Positions 24,987-34,924 of a stretch of DNA of 50,713 nucleotides are shown here, piece after piece. Both the position numbers and the translations under genes were made by a program. The stretch comes from Alphaproteobacteria bacterium. GTDB taxonomy: Bacteria; Pseudomonadota; Alphaproteobacteria; CAAHEQ01; UBA3637. Every line of letters begins with the position of its first letter. Position 1 is the stretch's first letter. The notes under the pieces were generated by a model. It ran no database searches and was not told the origin of the DNA. It was given only the letters and a program-made list of their open reading frames with translations. The stretch lies in NCBI GenBank assembly GCA_017958225.1, contig JAGDDD010000032.1, positions 1 to 50,713 of the forward strand, given 5' to 3'.

Positions 24987-25303
24987 ACGAACAACAAAAA
25001 GAAGCCTTTTTAAGATTGGCAGAACGGGCCTTAAATGCGGCGTCGGCCAGCAAGGAAAAACCGGATAAAGCTTCTCTGGCACCCTTGTATGATGTGCCGG
25101 TGCAAATTACCGCTGTTTTGGGCAGAACGACGTTGCCGATTTGTGATGTGTTAAAAATGGGTGTCGGCTCTGTGGTGGCGTTGGATAAGCCTGTGGGCGA
25201 AGATGTCGATATCTATGTGAATAATCGCTTGATTGCGCGCGGAGAATTGGTGGAAAAGGACGGTCATTTCGGTGTGACGTTGACGGAGATTCTCAAAGGG
25301 TAA
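24983..25303 (+). CDS. fliN: FliN-like C-ring protein
   Basis: 106 residues. The C-terminal SpoA domain is well kept: LYDVPVQITAVLGRTTLPICDVLKMGVGSVVALDKPVGEDVDIYVNNRLIARGELVEKDGHFGVTLTEIL. The short N-terminus is helical. FliN forms the lower C-ring with FliM; no FliM is encoded here. Gene order F-G-N matches Caulobacter fliF-fliG-fliH-fliN minus fliH. Confidence 0.92.
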   Translation: MNEQQKEAFLRLAERALNAASASKEKPDKASLAPLYDVPVQITAVLGRTTLPICDVLKMGVGSVVALDKPVGEDVDIYVNNRLIARGELVEKDGHFGVTLTEILKG

Positions 25304-25309
25304 TCTTTT

Positions 25310-26272
25310 ATGCGCATCAAAACCTATTTTGCTTCGTCCATAGCGCAGGCCATGCAGGATATACGCCGGGAGTTCGGCAATGATGTTCTGGTGTTATCTA
25401 CGCAACATGTGACAGGCGGTGGCGTGCGCGTTACCATAGCCATTGAAAATACTTCCCTGGATGATGAGATACAATCGGCGCTGTCGGATGCGCCACAGGG
25501 GGCGTGCTATCAGGTTATACAAAAAGCCTTGACCTATCATCGTGTGCCCGAATTGCTGGCCGAACGTTTGCTGACCGCACTGCAGGGAGAAAATCTGACG
25601 TCGCCTGAAGCCGCCTTGGCGCGTGCTTTGGATAAAACAATCTCTTTCTTGCCGTTGCCGACAGCCGCGTCCAAGCGTGCGTTCTTTTTTGTCGGTCCGT
25701 CGGGCAGCGGTAAAACCATCGTGGCCGCCAAAATGGCGGTGCGCGCTAAATTGGCCAATCAGCGTATTTGCCTGGTGACAACGGATACAAAACGTGCGGG
25801 CGCTTTGGAACAACTGTCGGCTTTTGCTAAAATCTTGGATGTGCCGGTGGTGCAGGCGCGCTCAACAGAGCAATTGGCGCAGGTCATAGATACTATGCGT
25901 GCGCAGGGCGATTGGGTGGTGGTGGATACGGCCGGCGTCAATCCTTTCTTACCGCAAGATATGCACTACCTGCAGGAACTGAAAGGCTCTATTGTTGGTA
26001 TTGAGCCGATTTTGGTGTTGCCGGCCGGGCTGGACGCTATGGAAAGCGCAGATATTGCCCAGGTGTTTTCTGCTATGGGTTGCAAGCGCCTGTTGCCGAC
26101 GCATTTAGATATGGCCTGTCGGATTGGCAATATTTTGTATGCGGCACAAAAAGCGGCGTTGAGTATCGCTGATGGGGGGATGTCGGCCTATGTTTCCGAA
26201 GGCTTTTGTTCGTTAGATCCCGTCATTATGGCGCAACTTATTCTTCATCAACAACAGGGGAAAGCAGCATGA
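25310..26272 (+). CDS. flhF: FlhF-like SRP-family GTPase
   Basis: 320 residues. Starts MRIKTYFASSIAQAMQDIRREFGNDVLVLST, the FlhF B-region, then an N-domain and a G-domain with P-loop FVGPSGSGKT (129-136), DTKRAGALEQLSAFAKIL, VVVDTAG and THLD. FlhF marks the pole for flagellar assembly in other bacteria. It is shorter than typical FlhF because the linker is reduced. ATGA overlap with flhG. Confidence 0.9.
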   Translation: MRIKTYFASSIAQAMQDIRREFGNDVLVLSTQHVTGGGVRVTIAIENTSLDDEIQSALSDAPQGACYQVIQKALTYHRVPELLAERLLTALQGENLTSPEAALARALDKTISFLPLPTAASKRAFFFVGPSGSGKTIVAAKMAVRAKLANQRICLVTTDTKRAGALEQLSAFAKILDVPVVQARSTEQLAQVIDTMRAQGDWVVVDTAGVNPFLPQDMHYLQELKGSIVGIEPILVLPAGLDAMESADIAQVFSAMGCKRLLPTHLDMACRIGNILYAAQKAALSIADGGMSAYVSEGFCSLDPVIMAQLILHQQQGKAA

Positions 26273-27063
26273 GCATTTCACGCATTATATCACTCCCTTC
26301 AAAATTAGCGGTGTCAGACAATGCCGCATCACGCAATAATTTAATTGCAGTGGCGTCCGGTAAAGGCGGAGTCGGCAAAACGTGGCTGTCCGTTTCATTG
26401 GCGCATTTGTTCGCCAAAGCCGGTCAGCGCGTTTTATTGTTTGACGGTGATTTGGGCTTGGCCAATGTGGATATTCAATTGGGCTTGATTACGCCTTATG
26501 ATTTAGGGGCGGTGATTGCCGGCAAGATTCCTTTGACCCATGCGATTGCACCTTGTAAGGCGGGTGGTTTTGATGTGATTGCCGGTCGTTCCGGTTCGGG
26601 CAGTTTGGCCAGCATGCCGGTATCCCGCTTGCAGATGATGTTTGATGATTTGCGCTTGGTGGCTCAACAATATGATAAAGTCATTATTGACTTGGGTGCC
26701 GGCGTGGAAAGAGCGGTACGTCTTTTTGCCGAAAATGCCGGCAAATTGTTGGTGGTGTGTTCGGATGAGCCGACCTCTTTAACGGATGCGTATGCGTTTA
26801 TTAAAATTATTGTCAAGGAGAATCCAAAAATAGATATTCGTGTCGTCGTCAATGCGGTGTTGTCCGTGCGTGAGGGAGAGCGGACGTTTGCGACGTTGCA
26901 GAAGGCCTGTAAAGGCTTTTTGAACTATACACCATCGTTGGCAGGTATTATTCGAAAAGATGCGCGTGTGCGTGATGCTATCCGGTCGCAAACTTCGATT
27001 ATTACCACTTATCCGGATGCCGATGCGGTGTCGGATGTTTTGAAAATAGCGCAAACACTATAA
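26269..27063 (+). CDS. flhG: FlhG/FleN-like MinD-family ATPase
   Basis: 264 residues. Deviant Walker A VASGKGGVGKTWLSVSLAHLF, switch LFDGDLGLANVDIQLGL, VIIDLGAGVERAVRLFAENA and the VVNAVLSVREGERTF segment fit FlhG. FlhG counts flagella by stimulating FlhF and contacting the C-ring. A C-terminal amphipathic helix resembling a membrane-targeting sequence is not obvious. The start at 26269 overlaps the flhF stop. Confidence 0.9.
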   Translation: MSISRIISLPSKLAVSDNAASRNNLIAVASGKGGVGKTWLSVSLAHLFAKAGQRVLLFDGDLGLANVDIQLGLITPYDLGAVIAGKIPLTHAIAPCKAGGFDVIAGRSGSGSLASMPVSRLQMMFDDLRLVAQQYDKVIIDLGAGVERAVRLFAENAGKLLVVCSDEPTSLTDAYAFIKIIVKENPKIDIRVVVNAVLSVREGERTFATLQKACKGFLNYTPSLAGIIRKDARVRDAIRSQTSIITTYPDADAVSDVLKIAQTL

Positions 27064-27079
27064 ATAAAGATTATGAAAC

Positions 27080-27108
27080 TTGACTTTTGTGCATAAAATG
27101 TTTATTTT
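27080..27108 (+). promoter_or_regulatory. Promoter of secA
   Basis: TTGACT (27080-27085), 17 bp, TATTTT (27103-27108). Confidence 0.5.
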
Positions 27109-27140
27109 CTCATTATAAGAATTAGAAAGGTTATACGAAT

Positions 27141-29708
27141 ATGTTGTTAAAACGTCTTTTTGGCTCCTCTAATGACAGATATTTGAAGCAATTGCAAAAA
27201 ATTGTGCGGCAGATCAATGATTTGGAAGCGTCTGTGGCGGCTTTGTCGGACGAGCAATTAAAAGCACGCACGCCGTGGCTGAAGGAACGTTTGCAAAAAG
27301 GCGAAACCTTGGATGATATTTTGCCGGATGCTTTTGCAACGGTTCGCGAGGCAGCCAAAAGAACCTTGGGCCAAAGACATTTTGATGTGCAGTTGATGGG
27401 CGGTATTGTGCTACACCGCGGTCAAATTGCCGAAATGAAAACCGGTGAAGGTAAAACATTGGTGGCCACTTTGCCTGTGTATTTAAATGCCTTGACAGGC
27501 AAGGGCGTGCATGTCGTTACCGTCAATGATTATTTGGCTAAACGCGACTCCGAGTGGATGGGTGCGATTTATCAATTTTTGGGTCTGTCGGTCGGGTGCA
27601 TTATTCACGATTTAAACAGTGCCGGACGCAAAGCCGCTTATGCGTGCGATGTGACTTATGGCACCAACAACGAATTCGGTTTTGATTATTTGCGCGACAA
27701 TATGCGTTTCCGCTTGGAAGATATGGTCCAACGGCCCTTTTATTATGCCATTGTGGACGAGGTGGATAGCATTTTAATTGACGAAGCGCGCACGCCTTTG
27801 ATTATTTCCGGTCAGGCGGAAGATTCCTCGGCGAACTATCAGGCGGTAGATTTGCTGATGCACCACTTGCGCCCCGAGCATTACGAAAAAGATGAAAAAC
27901 ATAAGACGGTTACCTTCACGGAAGCCGGTAATATCTTTATGGAAGAGTTGATGCAAAAAGCCGGTTTGATACAGGGCAGCCTGTATGATTTAGCCAATAT
28001 CGCTTTTGTCCATCATGCCGAACAGGCTTTGCGTGCGCATACCATGTTTGAACGGGATGTCGATTATATTGTCAAAGATGGCAAGGTTGTTATTGTGGAC
28101 GAATTCACCGGACGTATTATGGCCGGTCGGCGCTTTTCGGATGGCCTGCATCAAGCCTTGGAAGCCAAAGAGCATGTGAAAATTGAGGCCGAAAACCAGA
28201 CGGTCGCGACCATTACTTTCCAAAATTATTTCAGAATGTATCCGAAATTGGCCGGTATGACCGGAACAGCTATGACGGAAGCGGGCGAGTTAGACAGCAT
28301 TTATAAATTGCGTGTGATTGAAATCCCTGCCAATGTGCCTGTCCAACGTCAAGATTTACAAGATGAGATTTATGCGACGGCCGCCGAAAAATACGATGCC
28401 ATTATTAAAGAAATTGAAAAAGCGCATGCGCGTCGTCAGCCTTTGTTGGTGGGCACAACCTCTATTGAAAAATCGGAGTATTTGGCTGATTTGTTGCGCC
28501 AAAAAACAAACTTGCGTTTTGAAGTGCTCAATGCACGTCATCACGAACGCGAGGCCTATATTGTGGCTCAAGCCGGTGCGCCGGATGCGATTACCATTGC
28601 GACGAATATGGCCGGTCGCGGAACGGATATTAAACTGGGTGGTAATATTGATATGCGCATGAAAGAAACTTTGAAAGGCGATGAAACGCCGGAACAAGTG
28701 GCTGCTTTGCGCGAAAGATTACAAAAAGAAATTGACGAAGGTCATAAGATTGTTGTTGAGGCCGGCGGCTTGTATGTGATTGGCACAGAACGTCACGAAA
28801 ACCGGCGTATTGACAACCAGTTGCGCGGGCGTTCCGGTCGTCAGGGCGACCCGGGTATGTCCAAGTTCTATGTGTCTTTGGAAGATGACCTGATGCGCAT
28901 TTTTGGCTCGGATCGGTTAAAAAGATTGTTAAAGACGTTCCGCTTGCCCGAAGGCGAGGTTATTTCTCATCCTTGGATTACCAAAGCCATACAAAAAGCG
29001 CAACAAAAAGTGGAAGAATTGCACTTCTTGGCACGTAAAAATCTGTTAAAAATTGACGATGTGATGAACGAGCAACGCAAAGTCGTTTATGGGCAGCGCA
29101 AAGAGTTGATACAATCGGAAGATGTTTCCGCTGTGTGCCGCAATATGCGCGAAGAAACGATTGCCGGCCTGGTGACACAATATATGAGTGCGCATAAATC
29201 TGAAATAGATTATGACGGCTTGCGCGCGGATATCAAACATATTTTGGCGTTGGATGTGGATGTTAAAGCCTTTTTGGACGAAGGTAAAACCGCCGAAGAT
29301 TTGCAAGAGTATTTATCACAGCAGACACAAGCGGCACTTGACAAAAAGACAAAGCCTATTCCGCCCGATATTTTACAAGCGCTGGGCAAAGATATTTTGT
29401 TGCAGACATTGGATGCGGCCTGGAAAGACCATTTGCATGCGCTTGACTTTTTGAAAGCGGCAGTCAATATGCGCCAAGATCCGCTCAATGAATACAAGCG
29501 TGAAGCGTTTGTGTTGTTTGCAGATATGTTGGCACAATTGCGTCAGCGTGTGACGGTTTTATGGACGCATATTTCTTTTAATGTGACCGCGCCGGCACCG
29601 GCTCAAGTGGCACCTGCGGATGCATCAAAATTCAAAGATGTCGGACGCAACGAACCTTGTCCCTGCGGCAGCGGGAAAAAGTTCAAACATTGTCACGGAA
29701 AGATTTAA
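27141..29708 (+). CDS. secA: Preprotein translocase ATPase SecA
   Basis: 855 residues. Walker [16 protein letters not shown] (about 99-106), DEAD-like [16 protein letters not shown], the preprotein cross-linking domain, second nucleotide fold with [13 protein letters not shown] and [11 protein letters not shown], helical scaffold and wing, and the C-terminal zinc/SecB motif [14 protein letters not shown]. Slightly shorter than E. coli (901) owing to a short C-terminal linker. GAAAGG precedes the ATG. It drives Sec export. Its stop overlaps the convergent FTR-like gene by 4 bp. Confidence 0.97.
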   Translation: MLLKRLFGSSNDRYLKQLQKIVRQINDLEASVAALSDEQLKARTPWLKERLQKGETLDDILPDAFATVREAAKRTLGQRHFDVQLMGGIVLHRGQIAEMKTGEGKTLVATLPVYLNALTGKGVHVVTVNDYLAKRDSEWMGAIYQFLGLSVGCIIHDLNSAGRKAAYACDVTYGTNNEFGFDYLRDNMRFRLEDMVQRPFYYAIVDEVDSILIDEARTPLIISGQAEDSSANYQAVDLLMHHLRPEHYEKDEKHKTVTFTEAGNIFMEELMQKAGLIQGSLYDLANIAFVHHAEQALRAHTMFERDVDYIVKDGKVVIVDEFTGRIMAGRRFSDGLHQALEAKEHVKIEAENQTVATITFQNYFRMYPKLAGMTGTAMTEAGELDSIYKLRVIEIPANVPVQRQDLQDEIYATAAEKYDAIIKEIEKAHARRQPLLVGTTSIEKSEYLADLLRQKTNLRFEVLNARHHEREAYIVAQAGAPDAITIATNMAGRGTDIKLGGNIDMRMKETLKGDETPEQVAALRERLQKEIDEGHKIVVEAGGLYVIGTERHENRRIDNQLRGRSGRQGDPGMSKFYVSLEDDLMRIFGSDRLKRLLKTFRLPEGEVISHPWITKAIQKAQQKVEELHFLARKNLLKIDDVMNEQRKVVYGQRKELIQSEDVSAVCRNMREETIAGLVTQYMSAHKSEIDYDGLRADIKHILALDVDVKAFLDEGKTAEDLQEYLSQQTQAALDKKTKPIPPDILQALGKDILLQTLDAAWKDHLHALDFLKAAVNMRQDPLNEYKREAFVLFADMLAQLRQRVTVLWTHISFNVTAPAPAQVAPADASKFKDVGRNEPCPCGSGKKFKHCHGKI

Positions 29709-29929
29709 GCTTTCGGTTTAATAAATAAATTGCAGTGGCAGTGCCCCATCTCTGCCACTTCTTTTTCGTGCTCGCCACACGGGCAAAAACCGCGGCTCAT
29801 ATCACACGGGCATTTGCCTTCGCACACATTGAGCGTGCGTGTGATAATTTTGTCGGCGTAGGGCGATAACTCATAGCCTTTGGCCTTGGCATATAAACTT
29901 AAAATGTGTTTGAAATGTTCTACCGTCAT
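29705..29929 (-). CDS. Ferredoxin-thioredoxin reductase catalytic-chain-like protein
   Basis: 74 residues. Cysteine pattern CPC-x6-CPC-x12-CHC ([14 protein letters not shown] ... [11 protein letters not shown]) resembles the catalytic beta chain of ferredoxin:thioredoxin reductase, which binds a [4Fe-4S] cluster beside a redox disulfide; spacing differs from the plant enzyme (CPC-x16-CPC-x8-CHC). Probably a redox or Fe-S protein. AGAGG precedes the ATG. Confidence 0.7.
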   Translation of the reverse strand: MTVEHFKHILSLYAKAKGYELSPYADKIITRTLNVCEGKCPCDMSRGFCPCGEHEKEVAEMGHCHCNLFIKPKA

Positions 29930-29940
29930 AAAAATACCTC

Positions 29941-30414
29941 TTATCCTAATACATGAAGAAACAATGTTAAAGTAGCGGCGGCGTAAATACCGGCGACAAT
30001 ATCGTCAGCCATCACACCAAACGCGTTATGCACTTTTTTATCAAAATAACTGGCTGGCCAGATTTTAACAATATCAAAAAAACGAAACAAAATAAATCCA
30101 CCGAGCAGGCAGAGCCACTGCGCATTGGCTAACCCATAATACAGGGGCAAAGTAAAAGACGTCAGTTGTCCGGCAACCTCGTCAATCACCACCAACGACG
30201 GATCCGGCTTGGTGTATTTGAGCACCTTGCGCGTTGCTATCCAACCGATAATAAACACAAGCGCGATGGCGATATACAACGCATCTAATGAATGATAGCG
30301 CAGCAAATACCAACACAATGGCAACGCCGCTAAAGAACCAAAAGTGCCTGACGCTTTGGGCGCATAACCGACGCCAAAAAACGAAGCAATTAAAAAGCAT
30401 AATTTTTTATACAT
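29941..30414 (-). CDS. pgpA: Phosphatidylglycerophosphatase A
   Basis: 157 residues. Family motifs GVGYAPKASGTFGSLAALPL, VVIDEVAGQLTSF, ILFRFFDIVKIWPASYFDK and GVMADDIVAG are all visible, with four membrane segments. It dephosphorylates phosphatidylglycerol phosphate in cardiolipin and PG synthesis. It ends 11 bp before the next gene on the same strand, which it probably leads (pgpA upstream of the FTR-like gene). Confidence 0.93.
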   Translation of the reverse strand: MYKKLCFLIASFFGVGYAPKASGTFGSLAALPLCWYLLRYHSLDALYIAIALVFIIGWIATRKVLKYTKPDPSLVVIDEVAGQLTSFTLPLYYGLANAQWLCLLGGFILFRFFDIVKIWPASYFDKKVHNAFGVMADDIVAGIYAAATLTLFLHVLG

Positions 30415-30451
30415 AATCTACCCTTCTTTTTCCGCATCATAGAAAAATCCG

Positions 30452-30480
30452 TTGAAAAGGTCAAGCGTTTGTTTTATGAT
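30452..30480 (+). promoter_or_regulatory. Promoter of the leaderless rlmH gene
   Basis: TTGAAA (30452-30457), 17 bp, TATGAT (30475-30480); the ATG follows 6 bases later. Confidence 0.6.
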
Positions 30481-30486
30481 GCCTGT

Positions 30487-30945
30487 ATGAAGATTTATAT
30501 TTTTGCACAGGGAAAATTAAAAGCCAACACGCCCGAGGCGCAGTTGATAAACTTTTATGCCAAACAATGCGCACACCCGATTATTATTCGTGAGTTCGAG
30601 GAAAAAAGAGCCTTGCCGCCGGCACAATTGAAACAGGCTGAAAGTCAAATGATGTTGGACGCGTTGCCGCCCGACTCTTATGTGGTGGCTTTGGATGAAC
30701 GCGGGGTGTCTATGTCCTCGGTGCAATTGGCAGATAAATTACAAAAGTGCTCGCAAACAGCCTCTAACTTGGTTTTTTGTATCGGTGGCGCCTTTGGGCA
30801 TGATGATATTTTGCGCCGGCGTGCTAACCTGGTTTTGTCTTTCGGGCAAATGACTTTGCCGCATTTTTTGTTGCGTGTTGTGTTGGTGGAACAAATCTAC
30901 CGCGCGCAGACTTTATGGGCGCATCATCCTTATCATAAAGAGTAA
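30487..30945 (+). CDS. rlmH: 23S rRNA (pseudouridine1915-N3)-methyltransferase RlmH
   Basis: 152 residues. SPOUT-fold motifs VVALDERG, FCIGGAFGHDD, LSFGQMTLPHFLLRVVLVEQIYRA and the C-terminal HPYHKE are diagnostic. It methylates pseudouridine 1915, which RluD makes, and a rluD-like gene lies 7.5 kb away. The start MKIYIFAQGKLK fits the family; there is no Shine-Dalgarno sequence and the promoter implies a leaderless message. Confidence 0.94.
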   Translation: MKIYIFAQGKLKANTPEAQLINFYAKQCAHPIIIREFEEKRALPPAQLKQAESQMMLDALPPDSYVVALDERGVSMSSVQLADKLQKCSQTASNLVFCIGGAFGHDDILRRRANLVLSFGQMTLPHFLLRVVLVEQIYRAQTLWAHHPYHKE

Positions 30946-30953
30946 TTTTCTCC

Positions 30954-30982
30954 TTGACATTCGCCAAGAAAAGTGCTTTAAT
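30954..30982 (+). promoter_or_regulatory. Promoter of gatCAB
   Basis: Perfect TTGACA (30954-30959), 17 bp, TTTAAT (30977-30982). Confidence 0.7.
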
Positions 30983-31012
30983 CCGCCCCATAACCAAAAA
31001 GGATATCAACAG

Positions 31013-31315
31013 ATGATGATGGATAAAAAAACAATTCAAGAAATGGCATTTTGGGTGCGTGTGCATATTCCTGATGCCGAAGCCGAAGAAATGGCAAAAG
31101 AGTTTTCCGAAACACTCAATTGGATGGGCGAGCGCTTCAAGAATCCGGAACTGCAGGCCTTAAAGCCGATGGTAACGCCGTTTGATGAGCCTATTCCTTT
31201 GCGTGACGATGTGGTAACCGATGGTAACAAGGCGGACGAAGTGTTGTCCAATGCGCCTTGTCATACCGATGAGTTTTTCGCTGTGCCTAAAATGGTGGGA
31301 GGCGAATCCTCATGA
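31013..31315 (+). CDS. gatC: Aspartyl/glutamyl-tRNA amidotransferase subunit C
   Basis: 100 residues. IQEMAFWVRVHIPDAEAEEMAKEFSETLNWM and the C-terminal LRDDVVTDGNKADEVLSNAPCHTDEFFAVPKMV match GatC, which stabilises GatA on GatB. Three ATGs in tandem at 31013-31021; AAGGA spacing favours the first. ATGA overlap with gatA. Confidence 0.93.
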   Translation: MMMDKKTIQEMAFWVRVHIPDAEAEEMAKEFSETLNWMGERFKNPELQALKPMVTPFDEPIPLRDDVVTDGNKADEVLSNAPCHTDEFFAVPKMVGGESS

Positions 31316-32697
31316 CCGATTTAACACAACATACTTTGCTTGAATTAAAACAAGGGCTGGATAAAAAAGAGTTTTCATCCGTTGAATTGACACAGGCGTA
31401 TTTAGCACGTATGGCCGAAAAGCGCCATTTGAATGCGTATATCACGGAAACGCCCGAAAAAGCTTTGCAAATGGCCAAAGAAAGCGACGAGCGTCGTGCC
31501 AAGGGCCAAGTGGGCTTGTTGGAAGGGCTGCCTTTGTCTGTTAAAGATATGTTCTGCACAAAGGGTGTGAAGACAACCGCCGCGTCAAAAATCTTGTCCA
31601 ATTTTATTCCGCCTTTTGAATCGACAACCACGCAGCATTTGTGGGATGCAGGCGCGGTTTTGTTGGGTAAGACAAATACCGATGAGTTCGCGATGGGCTC
31701 ATCCACTATTACCAGTTATTATGGGCCGACCTTGAATCCGCATGATGAAACAAAAGTGGCCGGTGGGTCTTCCGGTGGTCCTGCCTGCTCCGTGGGAGCG
31801 CATTTGTGCGCCGGTGCAACAGGAACGGAAACAGGCGGATCTATTCGTCAGCCGGCCAGTTTTTGCCGCGTTGCCGGTTACAAACCGACCTATGGTCGTT
31901 GCTCGCGTTATGGCGTGATTGCTTACGCGTCCAGCTTGGATGTGCCAGGCGTGTTAGGTCATACGGTCGCCGACTGTGCCTTGATGACACAGGTGATGGC
32001 CGGGCATGATCCCAAAGATTCTACCTCTTCTCATCGGCCTGTTGAGCCCTATGTGCAGATGTTAGATAAAAATATCACAGGGCTGAAAATCGGCTTGCCG
32101 AAGGAATACCAAGAATTACTGCCGGACAATTGGGAAAAAGCGCTGCAGTTTTTAAAAGAGCAAGGCGCCGAATTGGTGGATGTCAGCTTGCCACACACAG
32201 AAGAAGCCGGCATGGTCTATTACATTGTCTCTCAAGGCGAGGCCACAGCCAACCTGGCACGCTATGACGGTGTGCGTTACGGTATGCGCGTGGATGGAGC
32301 CACTTTGGATGAAATGTATATGAATACGCGTATGGACGGCTTTGGCGAAGAGGTTCGTCGTCGTATGATTTTGGGCACGTTCTTTACTTCGGCCAAAGGC
32401 TATTATGATTACTTTGTGCCGGCGCAAAAAATGCGTGCCTTGATTAAACAAGACTTTGATAAAGCCTTTGAACAGGTGGATGTGTTGTTCTCACCGGCGG
32501 TGCCTATTCCTCCCTTTACGGTTGAGGAAGCGCGCCACGGAGCGTCAAAAGGGCGGTTTAATGATACTTATTTGATGCCGTCGTGTCTGACCGGTTTGCC
32601 GGCCGGCTGTGCCAACAATGGCTTGCAGGTCATCGGCAAGATGTGGGATGACGCTTTGGTGTTAAAAGTTTTGGATGTTGTGGAGATGTGCAAATGA
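31312..32697 (+). CDS. gatA: Aspartyl/glutamyl-tRNA amidotransferase subunit A
   Basis: 461 residues. Amidase-signature triad: Lys78 in LSVKDMF, cis-Ser in GGSSGGPA (about 153), nucleophile Ser177 in [13 protein letters not shown]. It releases ammonia from glutamine for transamidation of misacylated Glu-tRNA-Gln or Asp-tRNA-Asn; a tRNA-Gln is encoded at 21932. [12 protein letters not shown] varies from the common FCGVVGLKPTYG. ATGA overlap with gatB. Confidence 0.95.
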   Translation: MTDLTQHTLLELKQGLDKKEFSSVELTQAYLARMAEKRHLNAYITETPEKALQMAKESDERRAKGQVGLLEGLPLSVKDMFCTKGVKTTAASKILSNFIPPFESTTTQHLWDAGAVLLGKTNTDEFAMGSSTITSYYGPTLNPHDETKVAGGSSGGPACSVGAHLCAGATGTETGGSIRQPASFCRVAGYKPTYGRCSRYGVIAYASSLDVPGVLGHTVADCALMTQVMAGHDPKDSTSSHRPVEPYVQMLDKNITGLKIGLPKEYQELLPDNWEKALQFLKEQGAELVDVSLPHTEEAGMVYYIVSQGEATANLARYDGVRYGMRVDGATLDEMYMNTRMDGFGEEVRRRMILGTFFTSAKGYYDYFVPAQKMRALIKQDFDKAFEQVDVLFSPAVPIPPFTVEEARHGASKGRFNDTYLMPSCLTGLPAGCANNGLQVIGKMWDDALVLKVLDVVEMCK

Positions 32698-34157
32698 CTT
32701 ATCGTATCACAGGAAAATCGGGCGAATGGGAATTGGTCTGTGGCCTGGAAGTCCATTGTCAAATCATTTCCGAAAGCAAGGTGTTTAGTGGTGCGTCAGC
32801 AGCCTTTGGTGCGGCGCCTAATCAGCATGTGGCCTTTTTGGATGCCGGTTTCCCGGGTCAATTGCCGGTGCTGAATATCAAGTGTGTTGAGCAGTGTATC
32901 AAAACGGGTATGGGCCTGAATGCCAAAATAAATAAGCACTCTGTCTTTGATCGCAAAAACTATTTTTATGGCGATTTGCCGACAGGTTATCAGATTACGC
33001 AACTGTTTTATCCGATTGTCGGCGAAGGCTATATCGAGGTGGAAACCGAAGACGGTAAGCGCAAAATCGGCGTGGAAAGATTGCATTTGGAACAGGATGC
33101 GGGTAAGTCGATTCACGATATGCACCCGACCTATTCTTATTTGGATTTTAACAGAACGGGCGTCGGCTTGATGGAAATTGTGTCCAAGCCGGATATTCGC
33201 TCTCCTGAAGAGGCGGGCGATTATTTGCGCAAACTGCGGGCGATGGTGCGTTATTTAGGCACATGCGACGGCAACATGGACGAAGGCTCTATGCGTTGCG
33301 ATATCAATGTGTCTGTGCGCCTTGTCGGCGAAACCGAGTTCCGTCATCGTGTGGAAATTAAAAATGTCAATTCGGTTAAATTCGTCATGCAGGCGATTGA
33401 TTTAGAGGCGCATCGTCAGGTGGAATTATACGAAGCCGGAGAATCTTTCCCGCAAGAGACGCGCTTGTTTGATGCGGCGTCGGGCGAAACGCGTTCTATG
33501 CGCAGCAAAGAAAATGCACTGGATTACCGTTATTTTCCGGATCCGGATTTGCCGCCTTTGGAATTGACGGATGAGTATATTGAAAATATTCGCAAGAACT
33601 TGCCGGAATTGCCGGAAGCCAAGCGTTTGCGCTTTATTGAACAACTCGGCTTGCCGGAATACGACGCGGGCATTTTGGTTGCGGACAGAGACACTGCCGC
33701 CTATTTTGAAAAAGCGGCGCAAGGGCAAGATGCCAAGAAAGTGGCTAACTGGGTCATGGGCGATTTGTTCGCGGCCTTGAATAAAGATTGTTTGGCGATT
33801 ACGCAAAGCCCTGTGGCGCCGGAACAGTTGGGCGCGTTGGTCGGCTTGATTACCCAAGGCGTTATTTCCGGTAAAATCGCAAAAGAAGTCTTTGAGGAAA
33901 TGTTCAAAACAGGCAAAAATCCGGATGTGATTGTCAAGGAAAAAGGCCTGGAACAAGTGTCGGATACGGGCGCGATTGAGGCTATGATTGCACAGATTTT
34001 GGCGGACAATATGGATAAGGTGGCCGAAATCCATGCCGGTAAGGACAAACTGAAAGGCTGGTTTGTGGGACAGATTATGAAAGCCTCACAAGGCAAGGTC
34101 AATCCCGGCCTGGCCAACCAACTGTTGGATAAAAAACTGGCCGAAACCAAAGCATAA
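32694..34157 (+). CDS. gatB: Aspartyl/glutamyl-tRNA amidotransferase subunit B
   Basis: 487 residues. Starts after a short leader with [13 protein letters not shown], then [44 protein letters not shown] and RCDINVSV. The C-terminal YqeY-like tail binds the tRNA elbow and ends [14 protein letters not shown]. Start chosen at the ATGA overlap (32694). A terminator follows. Confidence 0.96.
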   Translation: MTYRITGKSGEWELVCGLEVHCQIISESKVFSGASAAFGAAPNQHVAFLDAGFPGQLPVLNIKCVEQCIKTGMGLNAKINKHSVFDRKNYFYGDLPTGYQITQLFYPIVGEGYIEVETEDGKRKIGVERLHLEQDAGKSIHDMHPTYSYLDFNRTGVGLMEIVSKPDIRSPEEAGDYLRKLRAMVRYLGTCDGNMDEGSMRCDINVSVRLVGETEFRHRVEIKNVNSVKFVMQAIDLEAHRQVELYEAGESFPQETRLFDAASGETRSMRSKENALDYRYFPDPDLPPLELTDEYIENIRKNLPELPEAKRLRFIEQLGLPEYDAGILVADRDTAAYFEKAAQGQDAKKVANWVMGDLFAALNKDCLAITQSPVAPEQLGALVGLITQGVISGKIAKEVFEEMFKTGKNPDVIVKEKGLEQVSDTGAIEAMIAQILADNMDKVAEIHAGKDKLKGWFVGQIMKASQGKVNPGLANQLLDKKLAETKA

Positions 34158-34161
34158 AATG

Positions 34162-34184
34162 GGCGTCTTCGGACGCCTTTTTTT
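34162..34184 (+). terminator. Terminator of gatCAB
   Basis: 6-bp stem GGCGTC / GACGCC with a TTCG tetraloop, then seven Ts. Confidence 0.9.
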
Positions 34185-34199
34185 GTGTAACATACATAG

Positions 34200-34228
34200 T
34201 TGCTTTTAAGGATTGTTTGTGCTATGCT
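34200..34228 (+). promoter_or_regulatory. Promoter of hypothetical gene 34257-34820
   Basis: TTGCTT (34200-34205), 17 bp, TATGCT (34223-34228). Confidence 0.55.
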
Positions 34229-34256
34229 ATTGGCATATATTGGCAGAAAGGGGCAT

Positions 34257-34820
34257 ATGATGGCAACAAAAGAATATACGAAAGAAGAAATCCAGACGGC
34301 ATTGAATAAATTAAATTGGCAAGAGCCGACTCATTTTCGAAACAATCAGAAACAGCCGGATGGGAGTTATCTGTTGTTTCGTGTGCATGGCATTTGGAAT
34401 GATGAAGCCACAACGCGGCTACCAAAAGGCGTTGTTCATTTGACGCCTATTTTTGATCTGGCAGTCTTTCCCAGACAAAATCTGTCAGAATGTCATCTCA
34501 ATTTTCCGACGAAAACAAGATTGATGTTGTTGTCTGTATATAAAGGGAGTCCAGACAACATTTTTTACGGGGATTCTCAACTCGCCAATTCTACAAATGG
34601 GGCGTCTATTGGTCAGATTACTGCTTTCAATAAAAGAGACCATTACGAAACCAATAAATTACCAGAAAATGTGAAGATTGCTACATATATTACCGAGGGG
34701 ATGGGGTCTCTCTTAAGAATTGCTTTAGTATCTCCGGAGCTTGAAGATATGATAAAAACGAATGAACGTCCATATTCTCCTCAACAGTTGCAGAAACGAT
34801 ATGGAGAGGAATACGAATAA
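34257..34820 (+). CDS. Hypothetical protein, 187 residues
   Basis: Soluble, no signal peptide. Starts MMATKEYTKEEIQTALNKLN; later segments LPKGVVHLTPIFDLAVFPR and TRLMLLSVYKGSPDNIFYGD look like a mixed alpha/beta fold. I recognise no family. AGAAAGGGG ahead of the ATG and its own promoter support a real gene. The leader-terminator cassette region begins downstream. Confidence 0.6.
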   Translation: MMATKEYTKEEIQTALNKLNWQEPTHFRNNQKQPDGSYLLFRVHGIWNDEATTRLPKGVVHLTPIFDLAVFPRQNLSECHLNFPTKTRLMLLSVYKGSPDNIFYGDSQLANSTNGASIGQITAFNKRDHYETNKLPENVKIATYITEGMGSLLRIALVSPELEDMIKTNERPYSPQQLQKRYGEEYE

Positions 34821-34852
34821 AAACACGTTGAGATAGTTCTGTAAAATCGATC

Positions 34853-34917
34853 TTAACTAATGGTATTATTTTAGTGATACACCCTTGTATAAACATTCAT
34901 TAACAACTTTAAGGAGG
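34853..34917 (+). repeat. Duplicated promoter-leader block, copy 1
   Basis: TTAACT, 17 bp, GATACA, then TATAAACATTCATTAACAAC and TTTAAGGAGG. Nearly the same ~65 bp occurs at 37539-37604 before an unrelated gene; CTTTAAGGAGG also precedes 36800. Confidence 0.8.
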
Positions 34918-34924
34918 TAAAGAC

